Shown: one piece after another, positions 56,015-64,000 of the stretch
How the letters are laid out: each line of letters opens with the position of its first letter
Numbering within the stretch: the first letter of the stretch is position 1
NCBI RefSeq assembly: GCF_014200605.1
Contig: NZ_JACHCE010000002.1
Span: forward strand, 1,038,774 to 1,102,773
Source of the DNA: Pedobacter cryoconitis
GTDB taxonomy: Bacteria; Bacteroidota; Bacteroidia; Sphingobacteriales; Sphingobacteriaceae
DNA length: 64,000 bases
Reading direction: 5' to 3'
Translations under genes and position numbers: made by a program
Notes under the pieces: generated by a model
What the model saw: the letters and a program-made list of their open reading frames with translations, nothing else
Database searches by the model: none
Told to the model about the DNA's origin: nothing

Positions 56015-57805
56015 CTATTGGTTTTCTTTTTTGAGTGTCCTGGCTTTCAGCTTCTCCACATCCTCATCAAATTTCTTTTTCAATTCCTGGTATTCTGCAG
56101 TTTGTTTGAGTTTTTTCTGATCTTCAGTATCACCCAATATTACAATTCTGTTAGGGATGTTATCGCTGATGATAAACTGGCTCCTGTTTTTAAACTCTTC
56201 CGAATTGACCATTTTCTGAATATTTGCAACCTGTAATGCAGCCTGGGTCTGCATCTTTCTGATTTTTTCCCTTTGTGCAGGCGTATCATATTTGGCTCTC
56301 ATTTCGACAGCTTTAGCTTTCATTTCAGCAGCCATTTTCTCAAGCTTAGCACGTTCCTTAGGATTATCATACTTTGCTTTCGCCTCAGCTGCAAACTTCT
56401 CCCATTTTGCCTTTTGTTCTGGTGAGTCGAATTTCTTTTGTAATTCCAGACCTTTTTTCTCGAGATCTGCAGTCATGCCTGCTAATTTGCTCTGATCTCC
56501 GGAAAGACTGGCCAACACCATATCTTTTACATCTACTGCAAAATTTGCAACTGAAACCGAAACTTCAGGACTGATGATGGAATCTATTCTGATGTTGAGC
56601 GAATTACCCGAAATCAGCGCTGAATTTTCAGCATGTCTATCTTTGTCAAGAACAGTAGTATCTAATCTTCTGCTCAAATCAGCACCATTATTCTTAGTGA
56701 TTATAATCCGCTTTAATTTCTTTTTTCCTGTATCTGCAGGAAGCTGTACAGTAGAAGCGGTTAAAGCTGTGTTGGTCTGTAACTTAAAATTCTTTTGCTG
56801 TTTTTCACTTTTTGCCGGACTAATCCATGCCAGTGAAACTATAGTTGCAACGGTAATTGTAACCGCAAACAACTTCTGTTTGGAGTTCATATAGCTTGTT
56901 TTCATATCTGTTATTCTTTTGATTCTTTGATATAAATGCTGGTTGTTTCCTGTCGCCGCTAAAGCGAATAGTGGCGAACTCTTGTCCGAAAGCAACTCTA
57001 CCTGCAGTAATGCATGCGCATAGGTCAATGGTGTACTGGTTAAACTAACTACCAGGTCATCACAGGCATGTTCGCGCTCGATATCTATAAATTTGCCTGT
57101 CAGCCATACAAAAGGATTGAAAAACAAGATAGTTTCAATCAGGGTCCTGATCAGGTTGAATATATAATCGTTCCGTCTGATGTGGGAGAGTTCATGAATA
57201 AGAATGGCCTCCACATGCTTCATATCCATTTGTGCTGCCAGTGCTACCGGAAAAAGAATAACTGGTTTAAAGAAGCCAATAACCAAGGGTACATTTACAT
57301 GATCAGATAAATGAAAGGAGACGTGTTTACTGATATTCAGTTTTTTGGTTAGATCTTCAAAAAGTGTATTCCATTCTTCAGGAATATGGATACGCGCTGC
57401 CATTTTTAGATTTTGTATTTTATTGTATCCTTTAAAAACGATAAAAGATTGAATAATCATACCTATGCTATAAAGCAAGACCAGAAAAGGGAAAGCTTTT
57501 TCTGCATAACGAGTTATAATTGCAGCCAGGCCTGAATGGGTTAGCTGATAAGCAGGAGCTATATTAGACATGATCGTATTGTCCTGTGCTGCCGGCCATT
57601 TAAATACGCTAAAGAAGGTAGCTGCAAAACAGATCAGTATAACTACGTTAGCGGCATAGGCTAGATTGTATTTCGTTTTTGCTTTCAATTGAAAGACATG
57701 CAGTTGACTTGGAAGCAGTAAAGCATAGATAAATGCGGCCTGCCATAGCGAATGCAGGATACTCCATCCTGTTGCCTGTATGAGATTGTTTAATAAAGCT
57801 TCCAT
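56015..57805 (-). CDS. M56 (BlaR1-like) membrane peptidase with repeat C-terminus
   Basis: This 596-aa protein has three N-terminal helices, a zinc site in ILIHELSHIRRNDYIFN (about residue 205) with the downstream Glu in DIEREHACDDLVVS, and a fourth helix near 318. It lacks a recognisable penicillin-binding sensor. Instead, residues ~335-596 are charged, with helical repeats such as EKFAAEAKAKYDNPKER and EKMAAEMKAKAVEMRAKYD. It follows the BlaI-type repressor gene by 4 bp. The expected job is proteolytic inactivation of that repressor after an envelope signal. Confidence 0.88.
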   Translation of the reverse strand: MEALLNNLIQATGWSILHSLWQAAFIYALLLPSQLHVFQLKAKTKYNLAYAANVVILICFAATFFSVFKWPAAQDNTIMSNIAPAYQLTHSGLAAIITRYAEKAFPFLVLLYSIGMIIQSFIVFKGYNKIQNLKMAARIHIPEEWNTLFEDLTKKLNISKHVSFHLSDHVNVPLVIGFFKPVILFPVALAAQMDMKHVEAILIHELSHIRRNDYIFNLIRTLIETILFFNPFVWLTGKFIDIEREHACDDLVVSLTSTPLTYAHALLQVELLSDKSSPLFALAATGNNQHLYQRIKRITDMKTSYMNSKQKLFAVTITVATIVSLAWISPAKSEKQQKNFKLQTNTALTASTVQLPADTGKKKLKRIIITKNNGADLSRRLDTTVLDKDRHAENSALISGNSLNIRIDSIISPEVSVSVANFAVDVKDMVLASLSGDQSKLAGMTADLEKKGLELQKKFDSPEQKAKWEKFAAEAKAKYDNPKERAKLEKMAAEMKAKAVEMRAKYDTPAQREKIRKMQTQAALQVANIQKMVNSEEFKNRSQFIISDNIPNRIVILGDTEDQKKLKQTAEYQELKKKFDEDVEKLKARTLKKENQ

Positions 57806-57809
57806 AATT

Positions 57810-58193
57810 TTATTGATGATCTAATTCATTTAAATATTTCCTTATTGCTTCTATCTCGTCTTTGCTTGAAGTATGATTTCCCAGGGCCTGCATCACTAAC
57901 CTTGCAGCAGATCCGCTAAATGCATTGTCAATTAATTTAGAAACCAGGTGCTGCTGGGTCTTCTGCTGACTGGCCAATGCACTATAGATATGAGTCTTTT
58001 GATTTGTATCTCGTTTGACCAGCCCTTTTTCATGCATAATCTGCATAATTTTCAGGGTAGTTGTATAACCAGCTTCTCTGTTCAGGGTCAGTATTTCGTG
58101 CACTTCTCTAACCGTACAGTTTCCTTTCTCCCATAAAATCTGAAGTATCTCCAATTCGCTCTCTGTTGGTTTTGTTGTGATTTCGGATGACAT
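57810..58193 (-). CDS. BlaI/MecI-type transcriptional repressor
   Basis: This 127-aa winged-helix repressor carries ELEILQILWEKGNCTVREVHEIL and GYTTTLKIMQIMHEKGLVKRD, the BlaI/MecI pattern. It is first in a two-gene operon with the M56 peptidase. Two dyads upstream make autoregulation likely. No beta-lactamase gene is nearby, so an antibiotic link should not be assumed. Confidence 0.92.
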   Translation of the reverse strand: MSSEITTKPTESELEILQILWEKGNCTVREVHEILTLNREAGYTTTLKIMQIMHEKGLVKRDTNQKTHIYSALASQQKTQQHLVSKLIDNAFSGSAARLVMQALGNHTSSKDEIEAIRKYLNELDHQ

Positions 58194-58201
58194 ATTTTAT
58201 T

Positions 58202-58217
58202 TACGAATTGTTTCGTA
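58202..58217 (-). promoter_or_regulatory. BlaI-type operator 1
   Basis: TACGAA-TTGT-TTCGTA: 6-bp arms around 4 nt, 8 bp upstream of the repressor's start codon. Confidence 0.7.
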
Positions 58218-58226
58218 GTACTAATG

Positions 58227-58242
58227 TACGAATATATTCGTA
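58227..58242 (-). promoter_or_regulatory. BlaI-type operator 2
   Basis: TACGAATATATTCGTA is a perfect 16-bp palindrome with the same TACGAA/TTCGTA arms as operator 1. The dyads start 25 bp apart. A near -7 element (TATATTCG on the minus strand) lies inside it. Confidence 0.75.
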
Positions 58243-58315
58243 TATCCAAAATATATTTTAAGAAAAATAAGAAAGGTTAAAATAAGGAATAAGAAAAGGA
58301 GGGGAGAGGGGGTAT

Positions 58316-59218
58316 TTAAAGCCCTTTTTTCAATGCTTCGTATTTATTGATATTTGCAGGATCGATTTCACTGAGCAGGTTATAGGCCTGAATTTTATCC
58401 TGGGTATTTCCTGTGACAAGGATATTGACCATTTCTTCTGCTTTAGTAGCGAGATACACATTAGGGAAAATCGAACCTAATTTTTGTTTATCCATCTGTT
58501 TTAAGTCTGGTAAAAAACCTAATAACATCTGGCAGCCTTTGGTTGGATTATCCTGTATACGATCAAGTGTATTGGTATGATAGTTATAAATGAAAATTCT
58601 GAGATCTTCAAAACTCTTGTTCAGCAGGTTTTCATTTAGCCAGTATCTGTTACGTAAACCGTCATAGGCTTTCCAGCCGGTATTGCCTGATACCTGTGCT
58701 ACATTCAGAATATTCTGCGCTTTCAGATAATATTGCGTTCCGCCCAGTTTACTAAAAGTATCTTTATCTAATCCAATCATCGTATACGCATAGTAGGATA
58801 ACAATGAACCCAGATTACTTAAAAAGTTCTGATCCGAGAAGTTCACCGGCTCACCTTCATTATAACTGAAATCGAAATCCTTATCACTTAAATTCAGAAT
58901 TGTACTGTTATAGGAGGTACCAAAGATAGGTCTGCTGGTTTGTATCTGTGCATCTGCTTTATAGCCAGAACCGCCATCCCAAGAGCTGATGGTGATGACA
59001 AGACTACCTTCAATTCTTTCCTGAGGCAGGTAAGTTTCATTTGTCCACTTATTGTTGTTCATGAACTCACGTACCGTAGTTTGAATCAGCTCTATATTCT
59101 TTTTATCCATGTTAGGTACAGTAGGTGCTGTGACTGTTACCCTGACATTTAATTCCTGGCTAAAACCAGTTAAAAAAAAGAATAGTGAAGCGAAAACTAA
59201 AGAAGTGATTTTTTTCAT
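58316..59218 (-). CDS. DUF4835 family protein
   Basis: This 300-aa protein has a signal peptide (TGFSQ) and the DUF4835 pattern: ELNVRVTVTAPTVPNMD, SWDGGSGYKADAQIQTSRPIFGTSYNST, and PDLKQMDKQKLGSIFPNVY. Some databases name this family after a type IX secretion component (PorD); I cannot verify that here. Its ATG overlaps the coaBC stop by 4 nt (ATGA), so it is translationally coupled in a conserved cluster. Confidence 0.88.
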   Translation of the reverse strand: MKKITSLVFASLFFFLTGFSQELNVRVTVTAPTVPNMDKKNIELIQTTVREFMNNNKWTNETYLPQERIEGSLVITISSWDGGSGYKADAQIQTSRPIFGTSYNSTILNLSDKDFDFSYNEGEPVNFSDQNFLSNLGSLLSYYAYTMIGLDKDTFSKLGGTQYYLKAQNILNVAQVSGNTGWKAYDGLRNRYWLNENLLNKSFEDLRIFIYNYHTNTLDRIQDNPTKGCQMLLGFLPDLKQMDKQKLGSIFPNVYLATKAEEMVNILVTGNTQDKIQAYNLLSEIDPANINKYEALKKGL

Positions 59219-60414
59219 GCTTGGCGCAGCTTTAATATTTCAGTGCAAATGTCTTTGGCAACTTCAGCTTTTGATTTTACTGCGTATACCGTTTTCTCCA
59301 GGCACTGATTAAAGATAGTAATTTTGTTCGTATCTTTTTGAAAGCCTGCTCCTGCATCATTTAATGAATTCAGAATAATCAGATCAAGGTTCTTTTTGAT
59401 CAGTTTAGCTTTTGCATGTTCTTCCTCGTTATTGGTTTCTAATGCAAATCCAATAAGAAGCTGCGTTTTGGTCTTTGTCTGACCCAGGGTAGCAAGAATA
59501 TCCGTTGTCTTTTTTAATTCAATACTAAATTCTTCGGAAGCTTTCTTGATCTTTTGTGCAGCGACGTGTACAGGGGTATAATCCGCAACTGCGGCGCTCA
59601 TTACAGTAATTGAGTTATCCGGGAAATTTTTTTTGCAGGCTTCGAGCATTTCGCCAGCAGTAGTTACATCTATTCTATGTACATACTGTGTGCTTTTTTC
59701 TGAGGTAGGCCCGCTGATCAGAGTTACCTCTGCGCCCAGACTTGCCATTTCATCTGCAATGGCAAAACCCATTTTCCCTGAGGAATGGTTCCCTATAAAA
59801 CGTACGGGATCTATAGGTTCATAAGTAGGACCGGCAGTAACCATCACTTTCACACCCGCCAGAGGCAGATTCTTTCTGATCGTATCAGATAGATAGGCTA
59901 CGATTTCTTCCGGCTCTGCCATTCTTCCTTCTCCATATAAGCCACTGGCAAGTTCACCATTGTTTGGTGAGATGATGGTATTGCCGAAGCCTTGTAATTT
60001 CTCTATATTGGCTTTTGTGCTTTCATGTTTCCACATATCCAGGTCCATTGCCGGGGCATAAAACACAGGACATTTTGCGGAAAGATATACAGCGCTAAGG
60101 AGGTTGTCGCAAAGACCATTGGCCATTTTGCCGATCGTATTAGCACTGACAGGGGCAATTATCATATAATCAGCCCACAGACCTAATTCAACATGATTAC
60201 TCCACACTCCGGTTTCTTCTTCGAAGTATTTGGTGTAAACAGGATTTTTAGAGAGGGTAGCAAGGGTAAGCGGCGTGATGAAGTTTGCCGCATCTGCTGT
60301 AAGAATTACCCTGACGTTTGCACCAGCTTTAACTAGTAATCTAACTAGTACCGCAGATTTATACGCTGCAATACTGCCGCAAACGCCAAGGATGATATTT
60401 TTATTTCTGAGCAT
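59215..60414 (-). CDS. coaBC: Bifunctional phosphopantothenoylcysteine decarboxylase/synthase
   Basis: This 399-aa coenzyme A pathway enzyme starts with the flavin CoaC domain (IILGVCGSIAAYKSAVLVR, active His in WSNHVEL, SANT motif in PVSANTIGKMANG). PAMDLDMW stands where PxMNxxMW is usual, with Asp for Asn. The CoaB domain follows from about residue 185 (VMVTAGPTYEPIDPVRFIGNHSSGKMG). The gene is downstream of the omega-like gene and coupled to DUF4835. Confidence 0.94.
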   Translation of the reverse strand: MLRNKNIILGVCGSIAAYKSAVLVRLLVKAGANVRVILTADAANFITPLTLATLSKNPVYTKYFEEETGVWSNHVELGLWADYMIIAPVSANTIGKMANGLCDNLLSAVYLSAKCPVFYAPAMDLDMWKHESTKANIEKLQGFGNTIISPNNGELASGLYGEGRMAEPEEIVAYLSDTIRKNLPLAGVKVMVTAGPTYEPIDPVRFIGNHSSGKMGFAIADEMASLGAEVTLISGPTSEKSTQYVHRIDVTTAGEMLEACKKNFPDNSITVMSAAVADYTPVHVAAQKIKKASEEFSIELKKTTDILATLGQTKTKTQLLIGFALETNNEEEHAKAKLIKKNLDLIILNSLNDAGAGFQKDTNKITIFNQCLEKTVYAVKSKAEVAKDICTEILKLRQA

Positions 60415-60460
60415 GGTCTATTAATGCAAATGGATATGCGATTTAATACCTATGCGAAAT

Positions 60461-60787
60461 TTATTGTGAATCTTTAGATGGATTTCTGTGGTAAATTTTA
60501 TCATTCAGAAACTCATCAATTGCAATAAGGCTTGGTTTTGGCATGCGCTCATAGTGCTTGCTGATTTCAATTTGCTCTCTGTTTTCGAAAATCTCTTCCA
60601 GATTATCATTAGAAGAAGCAAACTCAGCTAATTTGCCATGTAACTCCTCTTTCATGTTATTTGAAATCTGATTAGCCCTTTTAGAAATAATCACTAAAGA
60701 CTCATAAATGTTGTGTGTCTTCTGGTCTAAATCGTTTACATTTCTTGTTACCGTAGTATTTGGTATAGCGGGTTTATTCGTATTCAT
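60461..60787 (-). CDS. rpoZ: RNA polymerase omega-like (Rpb6/RpoZ) subunit
   Basis: This 108-aa protein matches the Bacteroidota omega/Rpb6 form: NIYESLVIISKRANQISNNMKEEL, corresponding to the conserved omega helix. It assists assembly of the polymerase beta' subunit. Its ATG shares one base with the bamD stop (TAATG), and it sits between bamD and coaBC, the order usual in this phylum. Confidence 0.85.
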   Translation of the reverse strand: MNTNKPAIPNTTVTRNVNDLDQKTHNIYESLVIISKRANQISNNMKEELHGKLAEFASSNDNLEEIFENREQIEISKHYERMPKPSLIAIDEFLNDKIYHRNPSKDSQ

Positions 60788-61710
60788 TATTTGTTGGGGG
60801 TTTTAATCGTGGTAGTATCTTTTTTAGCATCTTTTTCCATTAATGCTCTGTATTTTGCAGTGAGTTTGGCATCCTGAGCCATCAATTGTTTTGCACTTGC
60901 TATTCCTTCTTCACTATTTGTTTTAAGCGTTTTCACTTCAGGAATATATTTGCTTTCAGGATGTGCTTCAATAAATTCGTTAGCATAACCAATTGCTTCG
61001 TTATATCTGTCTTCCTGACGGAAAGCATAACTGTTTTTAGCATATGAATATTGTGATTTAACAATCAGCAAGTCCATATCTTCTATATACTTGATATCCG
61101 GGAAATCAGTTTCTGCATTTTTCAAAGCAATTACAGATGATTTGTAGTAAGATAAATCATATCCACCCAAATCATAATATAACCTTGCATTTGTATAGGC
61201 TTTTAACTCCAGTTTTGCACGCAGGTCAGTAATGTACTGACTTGCCTGAGCAACACGCTCACTTTTAGGATATAAGTTGATAAACAACTGTAATGCATCA
61301 ATCGCTTTATAAGTGTTTTCCTGCTCTAATGTATATTCAGGAGAATCCAGGTAGTAGCAATAAGCACCCATATAGCGGCATTCTTCAGCGTTTTTACTTG
61401 TTGGATAAGTATCCGCGAAGTATTTAAACTGATAACGGGCAGTGGTAAAATCCTTTAGTCTGTATAACGTATAAGCGTAGTAATAATTCAAATCTTCTGC
61501 TTCAGTTCTTCCTCTATATTTCTGAGAAAGATCTTCAAATAGAATAAGGGCTTTTGAATAATCCTTCTTGTTATATAGTTTTATTGCTTCCTGATATTTT
61601 TTGGCCACATCATTGCTGAGCCTGATTTTTTCAAAACGGCTTTTGCAACCTGCAATACTCAGGGCAATAACAGTAAAACTTAGTATAAAAACGTGTTTAA
61701 TTTTAAACAT
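60787..61710 (-). CDS. bamD: Outer membrane assembly lipoprotein BamD
   Basis: This 307-aa lipoprotein (lipobox IAGC, Cys22) has tetratricopeptide-type helices: YQEAIKLYNKKDYSKALILFEDL, YAYTLYRLKDFTTARYQF, and ALQLFINLYPKSE. Order and length match BamD, which helps insert beta-barrel proteins. First gene of the minus-strand housekeeping cluster. Confidence 0.92.
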   Translation of the reverse strand: MFKIKHVFILSFTVIALSIAGCKSRFEKIRLSNDVAKKYQEAIKLYNKKDYSKALILFEDLSQKYRGRTEAEDLNYYYAYTLYRLKDFTTARYQFKYFADTYPTSKNAEECRYMGAYCYYLDSPEYTLEQENTYKAIDALQLFINLYPKSERVAQASQYITDLRAKLELKAYTNARLYYDLGGYDLSYYKSSVIALKNAETDFPDIKYIEDMDLLIVKSQYSYAKNSYAFRQEDRYNEAIGYANEFIEAHPESKYIPEVKTLKTNSEEGIASAKQLMAQDAKLTAKYRALMEKDAKKDTTTIKTPNK

Positions 61711-62111
61711 TGTGCAAAGATAAGTTAATAATACGATAACGTCAATTAAAAATAATCGACCGCTAAGCTATATAAAGCCTTTTTATAAGTCAAGCTGTTA
61801 ACATATTTTAACAAATAAATTCTCTGAAAGGGGTTATCTATTTAATTAATGGCAAAAATGGGGATAAAAACGCTGTTTCGAAGAGGTTAAATGATTTGGA
61901 TTACGCCCTCATTTCTAAACGGCCGTTTAAATATAGCTATTTAAATTTGTTGAAACAATAAATATTTGGTGGTGAAATAGCATCCGGAATTGACTGTTTT
62001 CGGGTAAGTGGTACTTAAATCATGGCAATTGGTTACAATTATATCTTTTATGAAACCGTTAAACCTTATTTATATTCTATAGTCTTTTGAATCAAGCTTT
62101 AACGTTTTCTC
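61711..62111. other. Divergent intergenic region with a dyad
   Basis: The spacer between divergent bamD and the barrel gene. TTTAAATA-TAGC-TATTTAAA (61926-61945) is an 8-bp-armed dyad, and TAAATTTG (61942-61949), a TAnnTTTG match, overlaps its end. This is a possible promoter with an operator for the plus-strand gene, though it is about 160 bp from that start. Confidence 0.45.
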
Positions 62112-63002
62112 ATGATAAAATCTGTTTATAAACCCCTATTCACCTTATTTCTTGTTTTTTATGCATTATGCAGCTTTGCACAAAGTGATCCTGCAGTTAA
62201 CAGCAGCAAAAGAGATGAGCAGAAACCATCCTTGAAATTTGGAGTCAATTATTTGAACAACAGTGTTTTCATGGGACGGTCAGATACGGCACGTACGCCT
62301 GTTATCACACCCGGCATCAGATATACTTTTAAATCTGGTATTTATGTGGCTGGAAGTCTGGACTATCTGTTAAATAGCAAAAATGCAAAATTGACGAGCG
62401 GAGATCTTGCTGCCGGGTATGATTTCGACCTGACCGATAACCTGGACGGGGCAATATCTTTTACAAAATCATTTTATAATCCTAAAAGTACCCAGATTGC
62501 TTCTTCTCAAAGTGCGACAATTAATGCCAGTTTCAATTATGATCTGAACGATATTATCACACCTTCCATCAGTGCAGATTATGGTTTTAATAAGCAGGGG
62601 TTTAAAAATGATATTTTTTTAAGTGCTGGAATAAGCCATGCTTTTATGCTGGCTGATCTTTTCAATATCAAAGATCAGCTGACTATTTCGCCAACAGTTA
62701 TATTGAATACAGGTACACAAAACTTTTATGATTCCTATCTGGTCAATAAAAAACTCAAAAATACAGCTAAGAATACTGCACAGAGTAAACTGACCGCAAT
62801 ACAGAAGCAGGATCTTGAAAAATTCAGGTTGCTGGATTATGAGTTTTCGATTCCGGTTGAATATAAGCTCAACCATTTCATTTTTACTTTAACCCCAACG
62901 TATTCCAGGGCTCAGAACAAATTACCTGGAAATATCAGTTCGGGATTATCTGATAAAACCAACCTTTTCAATCTGGAGACAGGGATAGCACTGAAATTTT
63001 AA
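62112..63002 (+). CDS. Outer-membrane beta-barrel protein, unknown
   Basis: This 296-aa protein has a signal peptide (CSFAQ) and alternating amphipathic strands (IYVAGSLDYLL, LAAGYDFDL, LTISPTVILN) ending with LNHFIFTLTPTYS and a C-terminal GIALKF. Probably an outer-membrane barrel; no closer assignment. Followed by the DUF4337 gene with a 35-bp gap. Confidence 0.75.
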   Translation: MIKSVYKPLFTLFLVFYALCSFAQSDPAVNSSKRDEQKPSLKFGVNYLNNSVFMGRSDTARTPVITPGIRYTFKSGIYVAGSLDYLLNSKNAKLTSGDLAAGYDFDLTDNLDGAISFTKSFYNPKSTQIASSQSATINASFNYDLNDIITPSISADYGFNKQGFKNDIFLSAGISHAFMLADLFNIKDQLTISPTVILNTGTQNFYDSYLVNKKLKNTAKNTAQSKLTAIQKQDLEKFRLLDYEFSIPVEYKLNHFIFTLTPTYSRAQNKLPGNISSGLSDKTNLFNLETGIALKF

Positions 63003-63037
63003 ATTATTGATATACTAAACGTAGTTAAAATCAAATT

Positions 63038-63556
63038 ATGGAAGAAATAGAAATACCTACGGAACATCTTCATGAAACTATCGCAGAGAAATCGGAAGAG
63101 GCATTGAAGGGCAATGAAAATAAGTGGATCATGTATTTAGCAATATCTACTGCTTTGGTTGCTGTTTTTGCTGCTATCGCAGGATTAATGGCCGGACACC
63201 ATTCAAATGAAGCATTAATTGAACAAATAAAGGCTTCTGATCAATGGGCGTATTACCAGGCAAAGGGGATTAAAGCGGAAATCAGATCTCTGCGGGTAAA
63301 TGGGACAGATGATGCTGCTAAAATAGCGCAGTATAAAAAGGAACAGCAGGAAATAAAAAAGATAGCGACAGCACATGAAAAATTATCTGAAGATCATTTA
63401 GATAAACATGTTTCGCTGGCTAAAGCGGTTACGCTATTTCAGATCGCAATTGCTATTTCTGCTATTTCAATTCTGACTAAAAGAAAGAGTTTGTGGTATC
63501 TGGGCCTTCTTTTTTCATTAGCAGGGATCTTCTCTTTCTTATATGGTATAATTTGA
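63038..63556 (+). CDS. DUF4337 family membrane protein
   Basis: This 172-aa protein matches DUF4337: an acidic N-terminus (TEHLHETIAEKSEEALK), a first membrane helix (ALVAVFAAIAGLMAG), a helical segment with QWAYYQAKGIKAE, and two C-terminal helices. Function unknown. It may be co-transcribed with the preceding barrel gene. Confidence 0.85.
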   Translation: MEEIEIPTEHLHETIAEKSEEALKGNENKWIMYLAISTALVAVFAAIAGLMAGHHSNEALIEQIKASDQWAYYQAKGIKAEIRSLRVNGTDDAAKIAQYKKEQQEIKKIATAHEKLSEDHLDKHVSLAKAVTLFQIAIAISAISILTKRKSLWYLGLLFSLAGIFSFLYGII

Positions 63557-63770
63557 TAGGGGTTAAGGAGCATGTTTGGTCTGGGTTATCAGTTGTTTTT
63601 AATCGGTTAGCCGGGTATAATGGGAAGGATTTTATCGTGATTTTGAAGTAGTATATATAGTATAGGTATATACGAATAGCGTTGAAATGGAGAAAGTGTG
63701 TTGACAAGTGGTTAACGGCTATTTCAGGCAATGTTGCAGGAATCCTTATACTATATTAAAGCTATGGTTG

Positions 63771-63835
63771 AATCGGGGTTGATACGGGGTTGAAACGGGT
63801 CAAGGCGTTTCAACCCCGATTGAAATCCGTATCAA
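63771..63835. repeat. Competing inverted repeats
   Basis: Three pairings overlap. CGGGGTTGAAACG pairs with CGTTTCAACCCCG (63785-63797 and 63806-63818, 8-nt loop); AATCGGGGTTG pairs with CAACCCCGATT (63771-63781 and 63811-63821); and TTGATACGG pairs with CCGTATCAA (63779-63787 and 63827-63835). The first two are mutually exclusive. Confidence 0.85.
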
Positions 63836-63852
63836 GGATAGGGAGTGTATAG

Positions 63853-63885
63853 GTTTAACATTGGTTGTACATTCGTTGAACATTG
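63853..63885 (+). repeat. Three 11-nt imperfect tandem repeats
   Basis: GTTTAACATTG, GTTGTACATTC and GTTGAACATTG follow each other without spacing. Confidence 0.8.
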
Positions 63886-64000
63886 TCTGTGACACTGTTT
63901 GGGGTTGATTGTGTGTTATCCGGGGTCTGCCTGCCTGGATGTCTTTCGCTGATTATAGTTGATTAAGGTATTGTAGCTATTTTGTTTTACCTTATTATTT

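Larger units (their letters stand above)
63557..64000. other. Repeat-rich intergenic tail
   Basis: No gene is visible to the window edge. The region contains the hairpin cluster at 63771-63835 and three 11-nt repeats at 63853-63885, listed separately. Confidence 0.55.

Noticed and set aside
57810..58193. Beta-lactam resistance regulator
   Set aside because: It is BlaI-like in fold, but there is no beta-lactamase or PBP gene nearby and its partner lacks a penicillin-binding domain.
1..64000. tRNA, rRNA, insertion sequences or prophage
   Set aside because: I found no cloverleaf-like, rRNA-like or transposase/integrase sequence by reading. The tail-fibre-like gene is a common Bacteroidota surface-protein type and has no phage neighbours.

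Overview
The window is AT-rich chromosomal DNA from a Bacteroidota bacterium, most likely a Sphingobacteriaceae member close to Pedobacter. This is inferred from family content, not from a search. The lineage hallmarks are long PurF-type amidotransferases, carboxypeptidase-regulatory/TonB-type outer-membrane proteins, DUF4468, DUF4835 and DUF4337 proteins, a 'GNVGIGTT' tail-fibre-like protein, an Rpb6-like omega subunit after BamD, and TAnnTTTG promoter elements. Genes lie on both strands and are mostly housekeeping, transport and envelope functions. I see no rRNA, tRNA, CRISPR array or transposase.

Region 1 (1-7.5 kb, minus strand) is the accessory part. A 335-aa unknown protein, a DUF4280 PAAR-like protein, a 968-aa protein with an OmpA-like domain and one membrane segment, and a lipoprotein form a cassette that looks like a type VI secretion payload with a candidate immunity lipoprotein. 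A decayed second copy of the lipoprotein gene follows, then two small membrane-protein genes. This is the best candidate for an undescribed system.

Region 2 (8-25.8 kb): purF; an AidA/PixA-like protein; a LysE exporter; a FucP-like sugar transporter running into dCMP deaminase, guaA, a binding-protein-like lipoprotein and an RsmB-like methyltransferase; then MarC, two nearly identical tandem amino-acid permeases, a K+-dependent membrane pyrophosphatase and a third, different permease.

Region 3 (25.8-49.3 kb): a secreted regulatory-domain protein, a TIGR01212 radical SAM protein, an SRPBCC protein, an amt-porin-DUF4468 unit, a YkuK-like protein, a convergent trehalose pair (fused OtsA-OtsB and a GH15 enzyme), a DbpA-like helicase with a DUF1456 protein, a large outer-membrane protein, EttA, a SUKH protein, a Crp-type regulator and ClpC.

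Region 4 (49.3-64 kb): an intergenic 49-bp tandem repeat behind a long structured hairpin, a frameshifted tail-fibre-like gene, a PA0069-family radical SAM protein, and the minus-strand block bamD-rpoZ-coaBC-DUF4835 followed by recN and fabI. A BlaI/M56 peptidase pair with its own double operator sits inside that block. A beta-barrel protein, a DUF4337 protein and a repeat-rich intergenic tail close the window.

Non-coding structure is a theme. There is a 58-bp perfect palindrome, two gene-end zones that each combine a 20-22 bp stem with a repeat array sharing a 10-mer, a duplicated gene-start segment, paired BlaI-type operators, and a 23-nt dyad upstream of the sugar transporter.
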